Assembly (NCBI GenBank): GCA_947044405.1
Contig: CAMRHE010000063.1
Coordinates: 4,142,501-4,206,500 of the forward strand
DNA length: 64,000 nt
Source of the DNA: Leptodactylus fallax
Lineage: Eukaryota > Chordata > Amphibia > Anura > Leptodactylidae
Reading direction: 5' to 3'
The position numbers and the translations under genes are program-made. The notes beneath the pieces were generated by a model, which was not told the DNA's origin, did no database searches, and worked only from the letters and a program-made list of their open reading frames with translations. The stretch's first letter is position 1. Every line of letters begins with the position of its first letter. Positions 24,612-34,125 of this stretch are shown here, piece after piece.

Positions 24612-24819
24612 TGGATTCCGCCTCAAATTTTGCCTGCAGAAACCCTGTGTGAACACACCCTTAGTAGTTAGAGAGCATAAACCTCCAGTTTTAATGCCAT
24701 ACCACATCACAAATGGCTAATAAATGTTTGATTCTGATAAATCTGGTGCATATTTAGACTTTCTAGTCTTACTTTACAACTCAGACATGGTGCAGACATT
24801 AGTGAATCTTCCCATGTGT

Positions 24820-24945
24820 AGACCATGGTACCCTTCAAATTTGGGTATCTTCTGATGGACTATTATCATGTTAGAGCCTGGGCACAGCGGAGGATCCCCT
24901 GGTACTCTAGTATGCCAGTCTGACACTATGTATGGCCAAAGTCAA
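24820..24945 (+). mobile_element. ggtcggactgg-family fragment
   Basis: caaatttgggtatcttctga, then tgttagagcctggg, gcggaggatcccctgg and a terminal gccagtctgaca match the copy at 49927-50098. Confidence 0.5.
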
Positions 24946-25109
24946 TGCCGCTTACCTTTTTGAACCTCATTGCTCCAAAGAGCTAATTTGGAGCAATGGA
25001 GCTAATTTGCATATTGATAGAAAACACCAATATCTTAGTAACGCAGGCAGTAATTCACAAGGGAAAAGCACTGTTTTATTCAGTTGACCTCAACCTACCT
25101 ATCCGCAGG

Positions 25110-25347
25110 GCAGCATGGTGCATCAGTGGTTAGCACAGTGCCCTTACAGCACTGGAGTCCTGGGTTCAGATCTGACCAAGAACATCTACAAGCAGTTTGT
25201 ATGTTCTCCATGGTTTTGCGTGGGTCTCCTCCCACTTTACAAAGACTGATAAGGAATATAGATTGTGAGCTCTATATGGGACAATGACTGACAATGTCTG
25301 TAAGGCGCTGCGGAATATGATGGCGCTATATAAGGAAGCAAAATAAA
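25110..25347 (+). mobile_element. tRNA-type SINE with target duplication
   Basis: The 5' part has an A-box-like cagtggttagcacagtg and a B-box-like gggttcagatctga, as in tRNA-derived SINEs that are copied by LINE machinery. The body has tttgtatgttctccatgg and cgtgggtctcctcccac; the tail has gcgctgcggaatatgatggc and ctatataag. A 10-base duplication flanks it with one mismatch (tatccgcagg at 25100-25109, tatctgcagg at 25348-25357). The insertion split a unit related to the 50-bp minisatellite at 4655. Other copies are at 39365 and 49461. Confidence 0.85.
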
Positions 25348-25494
25348 TATCTGCAGGACTGGGTTGATATTTTGGGTTCTGGTGTCAGATGCAACATCAT
25401 GTGCCCCAATTTTAGCTATAGCCTAGTGGCAGTGGCGTAACTAGGAATGGCTGGGCCCCAAGGCAAACATTTGACATGGGGCCCCCCCCCAACC

Positions 25495-25602
25495 CGCCGC
25501 CCCCAACCCTCCCAAGTCGCCGCCCCCAACCCCCCAAGCCGCCGCCCCCAACCCCCCCAAGCCGCCGCCCCCAACCCCCCCCAAACCGCCGCCCCCAACC
25601 CC
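25495..25602. repeat. GC-rich 21-24 bp minisatellite
   Basis: Five units of ccgccgcccccaacccccca type inside the hAT-like element. Proline/alanine-rich frames on both strands are artefacts. Confidence 0.9.
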
Positions 25603-25637
25603 CCACACACACAAACCGCATTCCTGCGCACACTATT

Positions 25638-25870
25638 TTGCCCCATAGTGGCCCCTGCACACGGTATTATGTCCCATAGTGGCCCCTGCACACGGTATTA
25701 TGCCCCATAGTGGCCCCTGGACAAGGTATTATGCAGCATAGTGGCCCCTGCACACAATATTATGCCCCATAGTGGCCCCTGCACACAGTAGTTTGCCCCA
25801 TAGTGGCCCCTGCACACAGTAGTTTGCCCCATAGTGGCCCCTGCACACAGTATTATGCCCCATAGTGGAC
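25638..25870. repeat. 31-bp minisatellite, about 8 units
   Basis: Units read ccccatagtggcccctgcac then acagtattatg. Two adjacent units carry cagtagtttg instead, so local copying has occurred. Lies inside the hAT-like element. Confidence 0.92.
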
Positions 25871-25885
25871 CACCCATGAACGATT

Positions 25886-25923
25886 ATTATACTCTGGGGT
25901 CTTTTCAGACCCCAGAGTATAAT
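25886..25923. repeat. 38-bp perfect hairpin (17-bp arms, 4-nt loop)
   Basis: ATTATACTCTGGGGTCT, loop TTTC, AGACCCCAGAGTATAAT: all 17 pairs match. It recurs at 26171, 30823, 41558 and 46692, with a half copy at 31167. Confidence 0.95.
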
Positions 25924-25925
25924 GA

Positions 25926-26170
25926 TCGGAGACCCAGGGGAGGAGAGAAACATAAAAAACACTGCAACTTACCTCTTCCTCGCTCCGGTGCACTCCCGTG
26001 CGCTACTTCGGCCATCTTGTCGGATCTCGCGCGATCCAGGCTGGCGTCGCGACGCATAATGACGTCGGCTGACGTCTGGGACGTCACCAAAGAGGCCCGA
26101 AGCCTGCGGAGCGGCGGATAGGTGAGTTACTGTGTTTTTTATGTTCGCTCACCTCCCCTGGGCCCCCGAT
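25926..26170. mobile_element. GC-rich foldback core between two hairpins
   Basis: gacccaggggaggagagaaa and catcaaaaaacac-type arms on the left match, inverted, gggcccaggggaggtgagcg and aacataaaaaacacagtaac on the right. The centre is CpG-dense with three gacgtc sites (about 26059-26095). This core recurs without the hAT-like outer part at 30712-31303, 41405-41708 and 46515-46803, so it may be a separate element captured by the hAT-like one. Confidence 0.6.
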
Positions 26171-26210
26171 CGTTATACTCCGGGGTCTCAAAAGACCCCG
26201 AAGTATAACG
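26171..26210. repeat. 40-bp hairpin, mirror of 25886
   Basis: CGTTATACTCCGGGGTCT, loop CAAA, AGACCCCGAAGTATAACG: 17 of 18 pairs match. Several positions differ from 25886 in both arms together (C/G for T/A at two sites), consistent with pairing being kept. Confidence 0.9.
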
Positions 26211-26330
26211 ATAGCAGTGATTGTGGGGTTCGCGGTAGCGACTGCCACAGGGCTCCGGGCCCCGTAATGTTCCGGGCCCTGTGGCAGTCGCTACCACTGC
26301 TACCCCGGTAGTTACGCCCCTGCCTAGTGG

Positions 26331-27532
26331 GCAACTTGACTTTATCCAATGTATCAAATTGGGGAACAAGATTTAATGCAATTATCCATCTGATCCTATT
26401 TCCCGGGTAGGTAAGTGTAACCTAAATACAACCCCAAAGATCTGTTGTCAATAAGATGGCCAAAAAATGATCTGGCATCACAGGGGTTAGAAAATTCTAG
26501 AGATCAACATCAATCCGTCGACCAGATATTTTCATTAGTCTGTTTCCTCCTTGGCGTCAAATGTTCATGTAGCCGGTGTGACTCTAATACCAGGATGATG
26601 GTGATATTTATAGAGATTTTTGGGTCAGCCCCGTGATCCTGGGACGGATGGGGTAACAGGTAATGCGGTTGTGTGACAGTTTCTATCTCTTGATTTACGG
26701 TGTTGTCTCAATGAGATGATGAATGTCGCGGTAAGACAGAAGTATGCGCGCAATGCTCCTTCACGGCTTGTGTTTGGAATACATATTCTGGCTGTCAGAT
26801 CTCTCTTCTTTCTGGCCTCAGCTTATTATCGCTCTGTACCTGGCTGACGCAGAATGTTTCCTGGCTACTATTTCTGCTGACCCCATCGCCTGGAAAGTTT
26901 GGGCTACAAGCTAAAGGTCACAGATCAAAGTGACCTCTGAGCAGAAACAGTGGTCTGAAGGCGAGGCATGAGGCTTATTATCTCTATGGCTCTGGGGTTG
27001 TAAAATGGCCTCCAATAAAACATTGTGGACCTCATTAGGCAGCTCTGACCACCTACAGTCTCTGAGATATGGAGTGTGGAGGTGGTCTGTAGAGGTCAGC
27101 TCATTACTTACAGCCCAGAATGTCAGGCCGGCTACACATCATTTCTGTATATTTTAGCTGAACTGTTTTTAGACAAGAGAAACTCATTAGAAATCAGAAT
27201 ATAATGGTTAAATATGGTGTATGGTTCTTAGTAAATAATGGCTGAAGTAATGTAGTGGTCTAGAACATTGTGAGACATCATGTGACAACTCCTGTCCATA
27301 TGCTATATTATTGTAGACGGATGTCATAAAGGAGATCCCCTTCTATGAGCCCGAATGGAGAGATGGTATATAACATGCTAAATGTGGCTTCTGCCAGGGT
27401 CCACAAGAGATTACTCCATTATAAACTGCTGACCACGTGGCCAAGGTATTGCAATAAATTCTTAGAATTTATAAAAACCTTTAGAAGAGTATATTCGCAT
27501 CGAGCACTGTGGTAGTAATTCTGAGCATGCTA
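26331..27532. other. No gene seen; possibly single-copy
   Basis: About 1.2 kb without recognised repeats. At 26915-26936 AGGTCA and TGACCT face each other with a 10-base spacer containing atcaaag. No exon was recognised. Confidence 0.4.
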
Positions 27533-27589
27533 GATGGATAGATATATTAGAGACATAGATAGATAGATAGATAGATAGATAGAAGAGAC

Positions 27590-27632
<43 letters not shown>

Positions 27633-27687
27633 GAGACTAGCTAGCTAGCTAGATAGATAGATAGATAAGAGACTAGATAGAAAAGAA

Positions 27688-27723
<36 letters not shown>

Positions 27724-27748
27724 GAGACTAGATAGATAGATGAGAGAC

Positions 27749-27783
<35 letters not shown>
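27533..27783. repeat. GATA microsatellite array
   Basis: Several pure (GATA)n runs separated by agagactag-type interruptions, which themselves recur at about 27580, 27630, 27670, 27725 and 27745, indicating a higher-order unit. Confidence 0.95.
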
Positions 27784-27788
27784 TACAA

Positions 27789-27960
27789 AATGGCAGAACA
27801 CCAAAGTAGCAAAAATCAGTGAATCTCTTTATTCCAATGATCCACTAATTTTTGCTACTCTGGAGTTCTGTTGTTTGGTTTTCTATTGCTAGAGGGGATT
27901 TGCCAGTCTCCTTGGATTTGCACCCATTTACCATTGAAATGTTGTATATTTTTTGCGCTA
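27789..27960. repeat. Hairpin module embedded between GATA arrays
   Basis: aacaccaaagtagcaaaaat and its complement atttttgctactctggagtt (27805-27870) form a hairpin. It is followed by ggatttgcacccatttac, the inverted form of a phrase beside the 41912 hairpin. Homologous modules are at 41815-41995 and 42570-42721. Confidence 0.6.
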
Positions 27961-27974
27961 CCTTGGACTATTTT

Positions 27975-28190
27975 TTGATAGATAGATATACAGATAGACA
28001 TATGAGATGGAAAGACAGATAGATAGATAGAGACAGAGATAGATGGAAAGAAAGATTGATTCATCTGATAGGTAGGGAAGGATTATTTATATATCAGATT
28101 ATAACACATCAGATATATAGGTGAGATAGATTGTTGAGAAGATAGAAGCTAGATAGATGAGTCAGTAGTAGGCAAAAGATACATAGGTAG

Positions 28191-28229
<39 letters not shown>

Positions 28230-28230
28230 C
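27975..28230. repeat. GATA-containing block duplicated at 32755-33000
   Basis: gacatatgagat, gataggtagggaaggattat, ggtgagatagattgttgaga, gaagctagatagatgagtca and aggcaaaagatacataggta all recur in the same order at 32755-33000 with small changes. A pure GATA run closes it at 28193-28229. Confidence 0.8.
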
Positions 28231-29130
28231 ATAGCAGAGATTACTGTACAATGCCCTGTAGAAGTTGCACTTTCAAGAATGCAAATCAGTAAGAACAATG
28301 TGCAAACACTTGTCAGCAAGCAATGCTGGGAGATTCCAGCTCTGAAGTCTGCAGAATTGTGAATACAGCTTTAACTCAGAATCCCTATAAGAAGTAATGA
28401 CATGTATTCACTAAGCTACTCCACCTTTTATGTAGGTTATTTCTCTAAGTAAAGTGATGTTCAATTTAATGTAAAATTCTAATATACACTACGTTGTATT
28501 TCAGTTCTCCACCATTTTCTGCTTACACAGTGAACATTTACACTAACTATTAGAAAGCTGCAGGACCTTTTATTATAAAATGGTAACCAGAAAATCCCTT
28601 TAATAAAGTTGTGTCTTTGTAGGGGAGAGGGATGTTGTGAGACTGAAAACAAGGTGCAGTCCAGAGGAATGTTCTGGCCCGTATTTCTGTATACACAATA
28701 GTTTATGTTTTATCAAAACTGGAAACGGTTACACACATGTTTATGAATGTTACGGGGCCACTATTTTTATACTAACAACTAGGCTAGGTTAATATCACGG
28801 TGAAATAAGGAATGATGTCATTGTGTCATCAAGTGACATCATCATCAGGAACACTTCAGATACCAGTGTAAGCATTTCTGTGCGAAAACAGTAGTTCATA
28901 AAGTAGTATTCACGGTCCTATCATGTTAATAAAAAATCATTGAACTCTTCATATTGCAGATAATCTGGGGTCACACTACAGGAGGTACATCTCCCAACTA
29001 TTAAAGGGAAATAGGGACAATTCATGTGGTGCATACAGCAGTAACCCAACTCACAATCTCTAACACTTTTATGGTCATATTCCAGTATGTGTTGTCTTTG
29101 GAAATGCTTCACAGGGTACACTACAATTTA
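28231..29130. other. No gene seen
   Basis: No recognised family or coding sequence. Confidence 0.35.
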
Positions 29131-29294
29131 CACTGGTAGGACTCCTAGGAAAGACAGTGAGAGTCCTGATTACTCCACCCACACATACTGATTGACAGCC
29201 TTCTCTCTACACACACTGATACAGGGAGAGCTGTCAATCATCCTGTGTGGGTGTGATTATCAGGACTCTCACTGTCTCCTAGGGGTCCTGCCAG
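29131..29294. mobile_element. Short foldback (164 bp)
   Basis: Left actcctaggaaagacagtga and gagtcctgattactccac, right (inverted) acccctaggagacagtgag and gagtcctgataatcacac; arms of about 75 bases. The flanking sequence ends in tgacaggttcactttaaaag, so it may be the core of a larger element. Confidence 0.7.
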
Positions 29295-29354
29295 GATTTA
29301 CTCTGCTTTTCACTCAGAAATCATGCTCCACATCACATAAACCTAGCATATATT

Positions 29355-29371
29355 CCCCCCCCCCCCCCCCA
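29355..29371. repeat. Poly-C run
   Basis: About 17 C residues just upstream of the LINE copy; assembly length may be unreliable. Confidence 0.85.
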
Positions 29372-29438
29372 GCTTCTCCCCCTCTTAGATAGTGCAGCAG
29401 ACCACTTGACAGGTTCACTTTAAAAGTCATGAGCCCCA

Positions 29439-30431
29439 TACAGAGGTGTGACTTCTCCAGTGCTTTTAACACCATACAGCCCAGGTTATTGAGGGACAAG
29501 CTGGGCCTTGCTGGAGTGGACCACCACCTCTCCAACTGGATCCTAGACTACCTCACAAATCGACCTCAATACGTGAGAGCCCAAGACTGTATGTCAGGTA
29601 CCGTGATCTGTAATACGGGGGCACCTCAGGGTACGGTTCTCGCCCCTTTCCTCTTCACACTGTACACTGCTGATTTTAGGTGCAACTCATCCAGCTGCTA
29701 CCTACAGAAGTATTCTGACGACTCTGCAATAGTGGGTCTCATCACAGATGATGATGATAGGGAGTACAGAGAACTGAATCAGGATTTTGTGGACTGGTGC
29801 CAGCGGAACCACCTGAAGATTAACGCGGGGAAGACCAAGGAGATGGTGGTGGACTTCCGCAAAGGCAGAAGCCCTCCTAAACCAGTGGACATCCTGGGGA
29901 CGGGCATCGAGATTGTGAACACCTATAAGTACCTGGGTTTGCTCCTTAATAATAAGCTGGACTGGGCAGATCACATGGAGGCCCTGTACAGGAAGGGCCA
30001 CAGCAGGCTCTACCTGCTTAGGAGGCTGAGAGCCTTTGGAATCCGGGGGGCACTTCTTAGGACTTTCTTCAACTCGGTAGTGGCATCAGCCATCTTCTTT
30101 GGAGTGGCCTGCTGGGGGAGCAGTATATCAACCAGGGACAGAAATAAACTTGACAAGCTGATTAGAAGGGCCAGCTCTGTCCTGGGGAGCCCCACTGGAC
30201 CCAGTGCAGGTGGTGGGTGACAGAAGGATACTGTCCGTGGTGAGCTCCATGCGGGAGAATAACTCCCATCCCATGCATGAGACTGTGATTGCGCTGGGCA
30301 GTACTGTCAGTGACCGACTGCTCCACCCTAGGTGTGAGAAGGAGCGCTATCGGAAGTCTTTCCTCCCCACCGCGGTTAGGCTGTACAATCAACACCGACC
30401 TAAGCGGAGATCATTACATACAGAGAACTGA
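29439..30431 (+). pseudogene. LINE ORF2 reverse transcriptase, frameshifted
   Basis: The first frame carries recognisable reverse-transcriptase blocks in order: CDFSSAFNTIQP, then GAPQGTVLAPFLFTLYTADF, then the catalytic KYSDDSAIVGLI box (YSDD at 29711-29722), followed by HLKINAGKTKEMVVDF and YKYLGLLLNNKLDW. The enzyme would copy element RNA at the nicked target site. The endonuclease and the N-terminal reverse-transcriptase blocks are missing through 5' truncation. At 30190-30193 there are four C residues where the 14213 copy has three. This shifts the frame, so the C-terminus (VVGDRRILSVVSS to the TGA at 30429) is read one frame over. It is not functional. Confidence 0.88.
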
Positions 30432-30634
30432 AATATCTCTCTGCCTGTTAAATCCCCCCCCCCCCCCGCTACGTCCTATCTGTCTGTCTGCTATTAATGT
30501 AATGCCTCTCACCTTGGAACATTCCTGTACATGTTGTATTTGTATTTGTATCTGCTTATCTTATCTTATCTTTGCTGCTGTAACACACTGAATTTCCCCA
30601 TTGTGGGACTATTAAAGGACTATTATTATTATTA
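29439..30634 (+). mobile_element. 5'-truncated L2-like LINE, longer copy
   Basis: Carries about two thirds of the reverse transcriptase and the full 3' tail (cttatcttatcttatcttt, aatttccccattgtgggact, ATT repeats). It is nearly identical to 14213-15085 over the shared part, so both derive from the same recently active source. It ends directly against a GGGCCC-family fragment. Confidence 0.88.
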
Positions 30635-30639
30635 ACATG

Positions 30640-30711
30640 AAGCGCCTGAGTCTCAATGCAAAATATTTACCAGGCCCTCAACTATAATGTATGGTTTATA
30701 GTACTGGTCTC
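30640..30711 (+). mobile_element. GGGCCC-family fragment, left half
   Basis: gcctgagtctcaatgcaaaa, accaggccctcaactataat and atagtactggtctcct match the first half of the family. The second half resumes at 31304. Confidence 0.5.
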
Positions 30712-30822
30712 CTTTTAAAGAAGGGTGAACCTCTAAAGATTTGTTTCATTTTGGGTTCGGGTGGCTCGGGGCCCTGATTTGTTTGGGGTCAAACAAGTTC
30801 GGATAAAACCAAACGTGAAATT

Positions 30823-30860
30823 ATTATATTATGGGGTCTCTTCAGATCCCAGAGTATAAT
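30823..30860. repeat. 38-bp hairpin, one mismatch pair
   Basis: ATTATATTATGGGGTCT, loop CTTC, AGATCCCAGAGTATAAT. Same length and loop position as 25886; a few pairs have decayed. Confidence 0.85.
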
Positions 30861-31166
30861 AGGAAGAGGCCCAGGAGAGGTGTAAAAAATATAAAAACAT
30901 TTATACTCACCTTCTATTACCTCTTTTGGGCATCCGGAGCTCTCTCTTGGTCTCCTCTGTGACATTAGGGTCAGAGGCCTCAGCATTGACATGGGCACAC
31001 CGAGCGTCATGATGTGCAGTGTGCCTATGTGACCAATGTGGCCCAATCGTAGGCTTCAGGGGTGATCTCAGGTGCATGAATTCACCAAGACAGCACCGGA
31101 TTCTGCAAGGAGGCCCAAAAGAGGTGAGGGAAGGGGAGTATAAATGCTTTTTTTTTTTTCTTTTCT

Positions 31167-31190
31167 GAAGAGACCCCAGAGTATAATAAA
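31167..31190. repeat. Half copy of the 38-bp hairpin
   Basis: gaagagaccccagagtataat is present, but the left arm is replaced by a T-rich run. Confidence 0.7.
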
Positions 31191-31303
31191 TTACTGCAAT
31201 GCATGTGGGGGCCATTTTAGTTTGTCGGAAATAAATCCCCAATTGTTCGGTTTTGCCGGTCATACCTGGCTTGTGATGAAGCGGTTCGCCCATCTCTAAT
31301 CTC

Positions 31304-31375
31304 TTCATATTGGGAAGGGACCTTATGGGCTCCCTAATGCTCATCTGCACCTCCTCAAATTATACCCTTGGCTCC
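31304..31375 (+). mobile_element. GGGCCC-family fragment, right half
   Basis: ccttatgggctccctaatgc, tctgcacctcctcaaattat and acccttgg continue the fragment at 30640-30711. Confidence 0.45.
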
Positions 31376-32666
31376 ATATCAAACAATACAGCTAGGATAT
31401 ATTTGGTTATAACTTATTACTTGCAATGTTTTTGTAGGGCCTGCCCTGCCTTTCGACCATGAATCCATATACCCAAATGGCTAGTCCAACCCTAACTTTA
31501 CGTAATAGTCCGCAGGCAATTACATTTCCAACTGTGACCCCGGGGAAATCTTGACCCTACTTCCAGACCATGTGAAAAATGGTTTCCAAAAATGTAGAAA
31601 TAATTTATTTTTTAATGATCTACTTTGTTTTTATGCATGCAAAATAGGAATAAAAAATAGAATAGTTTAATAGAATTTTTCTTTATACATATGGGCTCAA
31701 CTAAACAATACACCATTTCATATACAAGCACATGTGGTGGAGCAGGCCATGAAAGAGTTAAATGCCACAGATTCCAGACATGGCAATTTCAGCGCTAATG
31801 TCTAAAATGACTGAAGAAAGTAGGATTAAGTCAGTGATAATAATATCACAGAACCTTCTGCTCCTCCCTCTGCATTCTCTTAATCATACAGTTAGCTTAT
31901 GACCCCCCCTTCTTCCCCGCCTCTTGTCTTCTGAGGGGTCTGGTGCCGGCTGAGAGCCTGTGGCGTACTGCTCCCCCCTCTCCAAAGGCCTTTCACTTGT
32001 CTCTTTCCATAACAAGCTACAGCGCTGAGAGAAAACAGACCCTCTCCCTTCAGGGTTCACCCCTCCTTTCACCTTAGCGTTTGTTGCTCCCTCAGTCATA
32101 AGGATATACAGACTTCAAATGAACTGTCCCAAATGCAGTCCGGGTCTGAACACTGCTCCGAAACATGGTCGAATACAACGTAAATTCAGCTACAAAGCCA
32201 AGTGACCTCAATTTTAAGAATGGATCCAATGAGAAATGATATTGCTAGTTAGATCTCCGTCATGTTCCGTAGAGCGGTACAAAATGAATAAAAAAGACTA
32301 ATTCAAGCCTTAAGCTGTCCATATACATTAGATAGACATTAGACTGATTTCATCAGGATCTGAAGACCATGTAACGTCTATGATGCTGCCAGACTCTTGC
32401 CCAATGACATTTTTGGCCAAACATCTTAAGGATGTTTTGGCCCTTGATTTTAGAACATCTATAGCCATCTATATATATCAATGTTGGCCGGTACTGAGTG
32501 TACTTCGTGATATTCTGAGCATGGATGGTAATAAAATAGATTGAGAACTGGGACCTCAGTCCAAAATTGTACCAGACATGTCAAAAATGTCTAAAGAAAG
32601 CTGGTAAAAAGTTATCATAATCATTGATCATTTCCTATGTTGTCAATCCCGAAAGTCCGAATACTG

Positions 32667-32668
<2 letters not shown>
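31376..32668. other. No clear gene; GC-richer patch near 31900-32080
   Basis: A 71-codon minus-strand open frame (31884-32099) lies in a patch richer in G and C than its surroundings. It has no recognised domain, and nothing suggests splicing. The rest shows no repeats I recognise. Confidence 0.3.
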
Positions 32669-32705
<37 letters not shown>

Positions 32706-32718
32706 TAGGAAGATGGAG

Positions 32719-32760
<42 letters not shown>
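32669..32760. repeat. (AT)n then (GATA)n microsatellite
   Basis: An AT run of about 17 repeats runs directly into GATA repeats. Reading frames through it give YIYIY/SIYL repeats that are not proteins. Confidence 0.95.
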
Positions 32761-32761
<1 letters not shown>

Positions 32762-32814
32762 CATATGAGATAGCTAGACATATCAGATAAAAAAAAGAAA
32801 GAAAGAAAGAATGA

Positions 32815-32858
<44 letters not shown>

Positions 32859-33000
32859 GGAGTGATTCTCCAGATAGGCAGGGATTATCCATATATCAAC
32901 AGTACAACTCAGATTGGTAGGTGAAATAGATTGCTGGAAGCTAGAAGCTAGATAGATAAGTAAGTAGATAGGCAAAAGATACACAGATAGATAGATAGGC
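32755..33000. repeat. GAAA array in a GATA block, paralogous to 27975-28230
   Basis: A (GAAA)n run at 32794-32858 is followed by gataggcagggattatccat, ggtgaaatagattgctggaa, gaagctagatagataagtaa and aggcaaaagatacacagata. The order is as in the 27975 block. Confidence 0.85.
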
Positions 33001-33485
33001 ATATAAAGATACTGCAGAAAATTATATGAATTGTTCCTGCACGCTTGTGGATTTATTGTGTCACTGGCAATTTTTATGGTTTACCCTTAGAAGCAGAAAA
33101 GCCTACATGGCTGGTTTTTACTAGGACCATCAAAGTCATGACCTATAGAATTTTCTGGAAATAACTTGTGTACAACAGTAGTCAGGTCAGAACAATGATA
33201 TGACAGCAAGTAGTCCGATTGTGATATGAAGAAGTCAATATGTGTTATTAACGCATATGATAAGGACAAGCCAAATTTTCAGTACTAGAGAAAAACAGAC
33301 ATAATATGGGAACATCCTAGACCAGACAGGAGAAAATCCAACCAGTAGTCCAAGATGAGAACCAGGAGCAGAGTTCAACAAATATTGGTCAACATTTAGG
33401 GAATAAATTCAATATAAAAGAAAATTTTTTACCACATATATATCCTGATGAAATATGGACTTTTCTCTTCACATTTTTTGCATTA
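33001..33485. other. No gene seen
   Basis: No recognised family or coding sequence. Confidence 0.35.
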
Positions 33486-33600
33486 TAGTCTATGGGGTCC
33501 GCGGGTAACCTCTTTTTAAGCAGATTGGATATCCATTTTTTGGGTCCCCAGGCGGACCCGAAGAACAGAAACCCAAGCGCAGATGTGAACCTAGAGTAAA
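33486..33600. repeat. gtctatggggtc...gtgaacctag repeat
   Basis: tagtctatggggtccgcggg, tttttaagcaga, gggtccccaggcggacccga and agatgtgaacctaga recur at 61330-61452 in the same order. Confidence 0.65.
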
Positions 33601-34125
33601 AAAGGGGAAAAAGAATGAAAAGGTACCTAAAATCCTCCATGATCGATGATCGCATCTTCCCTCAAGGTTTGTCAACACCTGGCACCCTAGGACATGGGGA
33701 TGGGATTCTATAAATGACTCATTCAGCAGGATTAGACAAAACCCATCAATTTAGGGATTCTAAAATGGTAGTAGATTGGGGGTTTGCATCCATAGTTTTA
33801 TGTTTTTCAATCTACGTAACTTCGGTAGCATGTTTAGAGATTTACGACTCATGTACACTACAACTTGCCAGGTGTTCAGTGTCATAATACAACATATTAT
33901 ATAAAGACTATATCCCTATTGTATAGCACCATATGTTGCAGATTTATAAGAATTGGGCACTGTTTCATTGGATGTTATATTATCCCATAGAAACATTGAT
34001 GGTTGGTGAGAAAATTATGGAACTAAAGTGTATGGTGGCACCACATGGCATCACCTGAATTGTCTACATGGTAGGAAGCCACAGGGATTCCATGTACCAT
34101 ATGCTGTTCCGTGGGCCGGAAACAT
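33601..34125. other. No gene seen
   Basis: No recognised family or coding sequence. Confidence 0.35.

Larger units (their letters stand above)
23248..24664. mobile_element. Foldback element holding an LTR-like insertion and a MITE
   Basis: The left end reads agttcacacagagttttttg followed by caggtggaatctg. The right end, inverted, reads gttcacacagggtttctgca followed by ggcaaaatttgaggcgg. Between these lie further inverted pieces such as cattcatttcaatgggaggt. An LTR-like block (23296-24081) and a hAT-like MITE (24425-24611) sit inside. The layers are host foldback first and insertions later. Confidence 0.55.
25430..26322. mobile_element. Complete hAT-like nonautonomous element, perfect 8-bp TSD
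   Basis: The element begins CAGTGGCGTAACTAGGAATG and ends, inverted, CAGGGGCGTAACTACCGGGG. The 8-mer CCTAGTGG flanks it exactly at 25422-25429 and 26323-26330. CAG...CTG-type ends and an 8-bp duplication are hAT superfamily traits. The 893 bases encode no transposase. The inside holds a GC-rich 22-bp minisatellite, a 31-bp minisatellite, and a foldback core bounded by two 38-40 bp hairpins. It is the reference copy for the GGGCCCC fragments across the window. Confidence 0.88.
30712..31303. mobile_element. GGGCGAACC-ended foldback with 38-bp hairpin
   Basis: The left end reads gggtgaacctctaaagattt and the right end, inverted, agagatgggcgaaccgcttc. A hairpin lies at 30823-30860 and a half hairpin at 31167. 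Between are aggcccaggagaggtg and, inverted, ctccccttccctcacctctt. It interrupts a GGGCCC-family fragment. The 41405-41708 copy shares both the end and gggtggctc phrases. Confidence 0.65.

Noticed and set aside
25412..25710. Pro/Ala-rich or Gly/Arg-rich frames
   Set aside because: These are translations of the GC-rich minisatellite within the hAT-like element.
30046..30200. Premature end of the LINE frame as a genuine short protein
   Set aside because: Comparison with the other LINE copy shows one extra C at 30190-30193, a simple frameshift.
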